From positions 1 through 15,598 of the forward strand of contig CAZKDA010000110.1 of NCBI GenBank assembly GCA_964551455.1: a DNA stretch of 15,598 nucleotides, read 5' to 3'. Each line of letters begins with the position of its first letter. Positions within the stretch are counted from its first letter, which is position 1. Of this stretch, positions 13,569 to 15,598 are shown in pieces. The position numbers were made by a program, and so were the translations under genes. The notes beneath the pieces are model-generated. The model was not told where the DNA came from and did not search any database. It saw only the letters and a list, made by a program, of their open reading frames with translations. This DNA comes from JAHDHW01 sp964551455. GTDB taxonomy: Bacteria; Bacteroidota; Bacteroidia; Chitinophagales; Saprospiraceae.

Positions 13569-13934
13569 ATGACTATTACCGATAAGAAAAAGATCAATGA
13601 AATCCAAGATGAATTCAGCCGGGAATTCCCTTATCTGAAGATTGAATTCTACGCCAAAAAACACAAGGAAGGAGAAGGCTCCGAAGCCAGTTTCCAGATT
13701 GATGGTGAAAAAACCATCGGAGAAGTGCGGGCAAAACACCTCGAAGGAGATCTGAAGTTCGATGAGAATACGAAAGTTGGCGCTTTCGAAAAAATGTTTT
13801 CTGAAAAATACGGCCTGAATGTTCAGGTGTTCAGAAAGTCTGGCGACCTTTGGTTGCAAACCATAAAAACGGACGAATGGACGCTCGCCGAACAAAATGC
13901 CAGGGGTGAAAAATCAATCTCTCAGGAATTCTGA
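13569..13934 (+). CDS. small conserved protein of unknown function
   Basis: This is a 121-residue cytoplasmic protein with no signal peptide or membrane segment. A basic, helical N-terminus (KKKINEIQDEFSREFPYLKI) leads to alternating strands and helices. A compact C-terminal block reads YGLNVQVFRKSGDLWLQ then TDEWTLAEQN. The motif set (EF..FPYLKIEF, GLNVQVFRKSG, WLQT, WTLAEQN) recalls an uncharacterised family seen in Bacteroidota and some other marine or aquatic bacteria, but I know no function. It is followed by an intrinsic terminator 24 bases after the stop, so it is its own unit. Its spacing from the deacylase-like gene (208 bases with repeats and a -7 site) argues against membership of the ATP-grasp cluster. 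Confidence 0.8.
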   Translation: MTITDKKKINEIQDEFSREFPYLKIEFYAKKHKEGEGSEASFQIDGEKTIGEVRAKHLEGDLKFDENTKVGAFEKMFSEKYGLNVQVFRKSGDLWLQTIKTDEWTLAEQNARGEKSISQEF

Positions 13935-13958
13935 AATGCGCTGACATTTCAATGATTT

Positions 13959-13998
13959 AAAAAAATGGAAGCTTTGTTTCAAAGGTTTCCATTTTTTT
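13959..13998 (+). terminator. intrinsic terminator after the small conserved gene
   Basis: AAAAAAATGGAA (13959-13970) pairs exactly with TTCCATTTTTTT (13987-13998); the loop is 16 bases. The T7 run closes the right arm. It also fits the reverse direction but no minus-strand gene ends here. It overlaps the promoter of the next gene. Confidence 0.75.
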
Positions 13999-14005
13999 AT
14001 CTTTG
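13973..14005 (+). promoter_or_regulatory. promoter of the universal stress protein gene (TTTG-N21-TATCTTTG)
   Basis: The -33 element TTTG (13973-13976) and the -7 element TATCTTTG (13998-14005) are both exact, 21 bases apart. Transcription would start about 14012, just before ATG 14021. The -33 box lies in the loop of the preceding terminator hairpin and the -7 box begins at the last base of its right arm. This is the best promoter in the window. Confidence 0.7.
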
Positions 14006-14020
14006 TCAAAACGAACCACT

Positions 14021-14863
14021 ATGATAAAAAGAATCCTGGTTCCAACCGATTTTTCCGCATGTGCTGCCTTTGCTGCCAAAGCAGGAGCCTTGCTGGCTCA
14101 AAAGCATGATGCCGCCCTCCATCTCATCACATGTACTGCTCCGGCAAGTGGCAATTCTCCCACCGATGACACTCCCGGAGAAGAGGACGCCGCTTTCACG
14201 CGGCAGGTCAACCACGCCAATTTTCTATTGGAAAACCTGAAGAAAAGCCTTGGGGAAACCGCGACGGTGATCATTAGCCAGCAGGTTTTTAACAAAAGCC
14301 TGACCGATGCCGTTCAGCAATATTGCAGTGAAAAAGAGATCGATATGATCGTGATGGGTTCGTATGGAGCCAGCGGGAAGAACGAATACTTTATCGGTTC
14401 TAATACCCAAAAGGTAGTGAGAAAAGTACATCTTCCGGTCCTTGTAGTGAAAGAACCCCTGGAAAAAGTTGAATTTAAACACGTCGTATTTGCCTCTGAA
14501 TTCAACCTCAGCGATAAGCCTGTTTTTGATAAAATGATCGAATTTGTCAAAAACGACCAGCCGGAAATCCACCTCCTCACGATCAATACCTCCGGGTGGT
14601 TTGGCCAGCCTTTCGGCTTGTCAAAGGCAGCTATGGAAGGCTTCAAGGACCATAGCAGGCCGCTGAAGTGCCATTTGCATTTTTACAGGGATTTTAACGT
14701 TGATCAGGGCATCCGCAACTTTTCCCAGGAAATCCAGGCAGATCTGATCACCATTTCCAATCACGAAAGGCATCCACTCAAAAGAATATTTGCCGGGAGT
14801 ACGGTCGAAGCGCTTGTCAACCATGCCAATATCCCGGTACTCAGCCTCGATTTTCCGGATTAG
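14021..14863 (+). CDS. universal stress protein with two Usp domains
   Basis: This is a 280-residue tandem Usp protein. Domain 1 (1-145) begins KRILVPTDFS and has the nucleotide-binding signature GSYGASGKNEYFIGSN (113-128), matching Gx2Gx9G(S/T), so it probably binds ATP. Domain 2 (about 152-280) begins HVVFASEFNLSD and ends IFAGSTVEALVNHANIPVLSL. Its glycine loop is reduced (NHERHPLKRIFAGST), so nucleotide binding there is doubtful. Usp proteins help cells through starvation, oxidative or oxygen stress; the exact role varies. I chose ATG 14021, not the in-frame TTG at 14003, because the TTG lies inside the -7 element. It is monocistronic with its own promoter and is followed by hairpin repeats. 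Confidence 0.93.
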   Translation: MIKRILVPTDFSACAAFAAKAGALLAQKHDAALHLITCTAPASGNSPTDDTPGEEDAAFTRQVNHANFLLENLKKSLGETATVIISQQVFNKSLTDAVQQYCSEKEIDMIVMGSYGASGKNEYFIGSNTQKVVRKVHLPVLVVKEPLEKVEFKHVVFASEFNLSDKPVFDKMIEFVKNDQPEIHLLTINTSGWFGQPFGLSKAAMEGFKDHSRPLKCHLHFYRDFNVDQGIRNFSQEIQADLITISNHERHPLKRIFAGSTVEALVNHANIPVLSLDFPD

Positions 14864-14907
14864 ACACAGAAGGCGGTAATTGCTTCTCTGCCTGTCGAAA
14901 ACAGGTG

Positions 14908-14975
14908 CGACCTCGATGAGGTCGTTTTACGGTGGTTATAAATTTTTCCAACGTACTTCGATCCCGCTGGGATCG
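14908..14975. repeat. pair of 7-bp/3-loop hairpins after the stress-protein gene
   Basis: CGACCTC (14908-14914) pairs with GAGGTCG (14918-14924) and is followed by TTTT. CGATCCC (14959-14965) pairs with GGGATCG (14969-14975). Both have perfect 7-bp stems and triloops, 34 bases apart. The first can serve as the stress-protein terminator. The second shares ATCCCGCTGG with the element at 12235-12275. Confidence 0.65.
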
Positions 14976-15040
14976 ATGCACATTTATCTAAATTGATACC
15001 CTACCTGGCAAGATTAAATTTCATTAGCATTTCAGAGCCA

Positions 15041-15078
15041 AAAAAAACTTCCGGTAAACTTCAACCAGCTACCGGAAG
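15041..15078 (-). terminator. intrinsic terminator of the CBS-domain gene
   Basis: CTTCCGGTA (15048-15056) pairs exactly with TACCGGAAG (15070-15078) across a 13-base loop. On the minus strand the stem is followed by at least seven T (complement of 15041-15047). It lies 39 bases past the CBS gene's stop, the classic arrangement. Confidence 0.85.
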
Positions 15079-15116
15079 AAAACCATTGAAACATAATTAT
15101 TACTGCACAAACGCGA

Positions 15117-15560
15117 TCAGATCAGCGCCATCGGTTTGTTGTATGCATAATTTATCAGGTCAAAGGTAGTGATGATGCCAACGAGGATACCCTCAGCATC
15201 GACGATCGGGATAGCGTGGAAGAGGTTTTCGCTGAAAATGCCGGCAGCCACCGAAACTGTGGAATCTTCCAGCAACGTGGCAACGTGTTTGGTCATGATG
15301 TCTTCCACCAGCATCGAACGCATGACGGCTTTGTTGTAAGCCTCGCTTTTTTCATTGGCGAAAAAGGTAAAGGTGTTCAGCAGTTTGTTGTAATCTGCCA
15401 TGCTCACCAGCCCTGCCACTTTACCATTTTCATCTACGACCGGCAGATGATGGAAATTGCTTTTTTTGAATATTTCATCCACTACGGCCATATTGTCGTG
15501 TGGTGCAACGGTGATCAATTCACGCGTCATGATCTCTTTTACGCTTACATTCTTTATCAT
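15117..15560 (-). CDS. CBS-domain pair protein
   Basis: This 147-residue protein consists almost wholly of two CBS motifs. The first (about 7-65) reads VKEIMTRELITVAPHD...HHLPVVDENGKVAGLVSMADYNK. The second (about 84-143) reads VEDIMTKHVATLLEDS...HAIPIVDAEGILVGIITTFDLI. The segment between them (about 62-82) is longer than in the tightest pairs. CBS pairs (Bateman modules) bind adenosine nucleotides and act as energy or ionic sensors; here there is no attached enzyme domain, so it presumably works with a partner. The start ATG is formed inside the last copy of an octamer tandem repeat at the window edge. No operon partner is visible downstream; upstream is beyond the window. Confidence 0.92.
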   Translation of the reverse strand: MIKNVSVKEIMTRELITVAPHDNMAVVDEIFKKSNFHHLPVVDENGKVAGLVSMADYNKLLNTFTFFANEKSEAYNKAVMRSMLVEDIMTKHVATLLEDSTVSVAAGIFSENLFHAIPIVDAEGILVGIITTFDLINYAYNKPMALI

Positions 15561-15598
15561 GGTATTATGGTATTATGGTATTATGGTATTATGGTATT
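15559..15598. repeat. octamer tandem repeat (ATGGTATT x5) running off the window
   Basis: Five exact head-to-tail copies fill the last 40 bases. On the minus strand each reads AATACCAT, and the copy nearest the CBS gene supplies the AT of its ATG start. The array continues beyond the window, so copy number is a minimum. Confidence 0.9.

Noticed and set aside
14003..14020. TTG start giving six extra residues on the universal stress protein
   Set aside because: The TTG is inside the -7 promoter element, and the ATG at 14021 gives the normal Usp N-terminus.
1..15598. tRNA, rRNA or insertion-sequence genes
   Set aside because: No cloverleaf with a CCA-type end, rRNA-like core sequence, or transposase motif was recognised on either strand by eye; a covariance-model scan would settle small RNAs.

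Overview
The window looks like a chromosomal segment of a Bacteroidota bacterium, probably of the Sphingobacteriia/Chitinophagia/Saprospiria type. Four signs support this. There are no Shine-Dalgarno sequences ahead of most genes. Exact matches to the Bacteroidota -7 promoter element TAnnTTTG occur in intergenic DNA at 6637, 8018, 9618, 13548 and 13998. Several proteins belong to lineages typical of the phylum: a PorT-like beta-barrel, a zinc-ligand-poor DksA-like protein, a SPOR-domain protein, and small acidic or conserved proteins known to me mainly from Bacteroidota. Short dispersed hairpin and tandem repeats fill many of the gaps. No rRNA, tRNA, CRISPR, transposase or phage gene was seen.

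Layout. Positions 1-1179 hold the possible tail of an upstream gene, an outer-membrane beta-barrel gene and a UPF0175 (antitoxin-like) gene. A gap with a long inverted repeat follows. Next come a rhomboid protease (1509-2213, +) and, convergent with it across a hairpin, a subtilisin-like protease with a C-terminal SPOR domain (2297-4165, -). An acylphosphatase (4367-4648, +) converges, with overlapping stop codons, on a response-regulator/histidine-kinase operon (6314-4645, -). Positions 6681-7894 carry two small plus-strand genes (a membrane protein and a very acidic protein) facing a DksA/TraR-like regulator across a shared terminator. CorA (8282-9343, +) follows, then a doubtful small minus-strand gene.

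The most distinctive part is 9743-13360, three plus-strand genes. They encode a probable circularly permuted ATP-grasp enzyme, a glutathione-synthetase-like ATP-grasp ligase, and an aspartoacylase/succinylglutamate-desuccinylase-like zinc hydrolase. Together they look like a make-and-hydrolyse amide-bond pathway whose product cannot be read from sequence. Downstream are a small conserved protein, a tandem universal stress protein with a clear promoter that overlaps the preceding terminator, and (minus strand) a two-CBS-domain protein at the right edge.

Taken together, the right two thirds read like a stress and homeostasis neighbourhood: two-component system, DksA-like protein, Mg transporter, universal stress protein and CBS protein. 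The ATP-grasp/deacylase cluster sits inside it. Functional linkage between these genes is inferred from proximity only.
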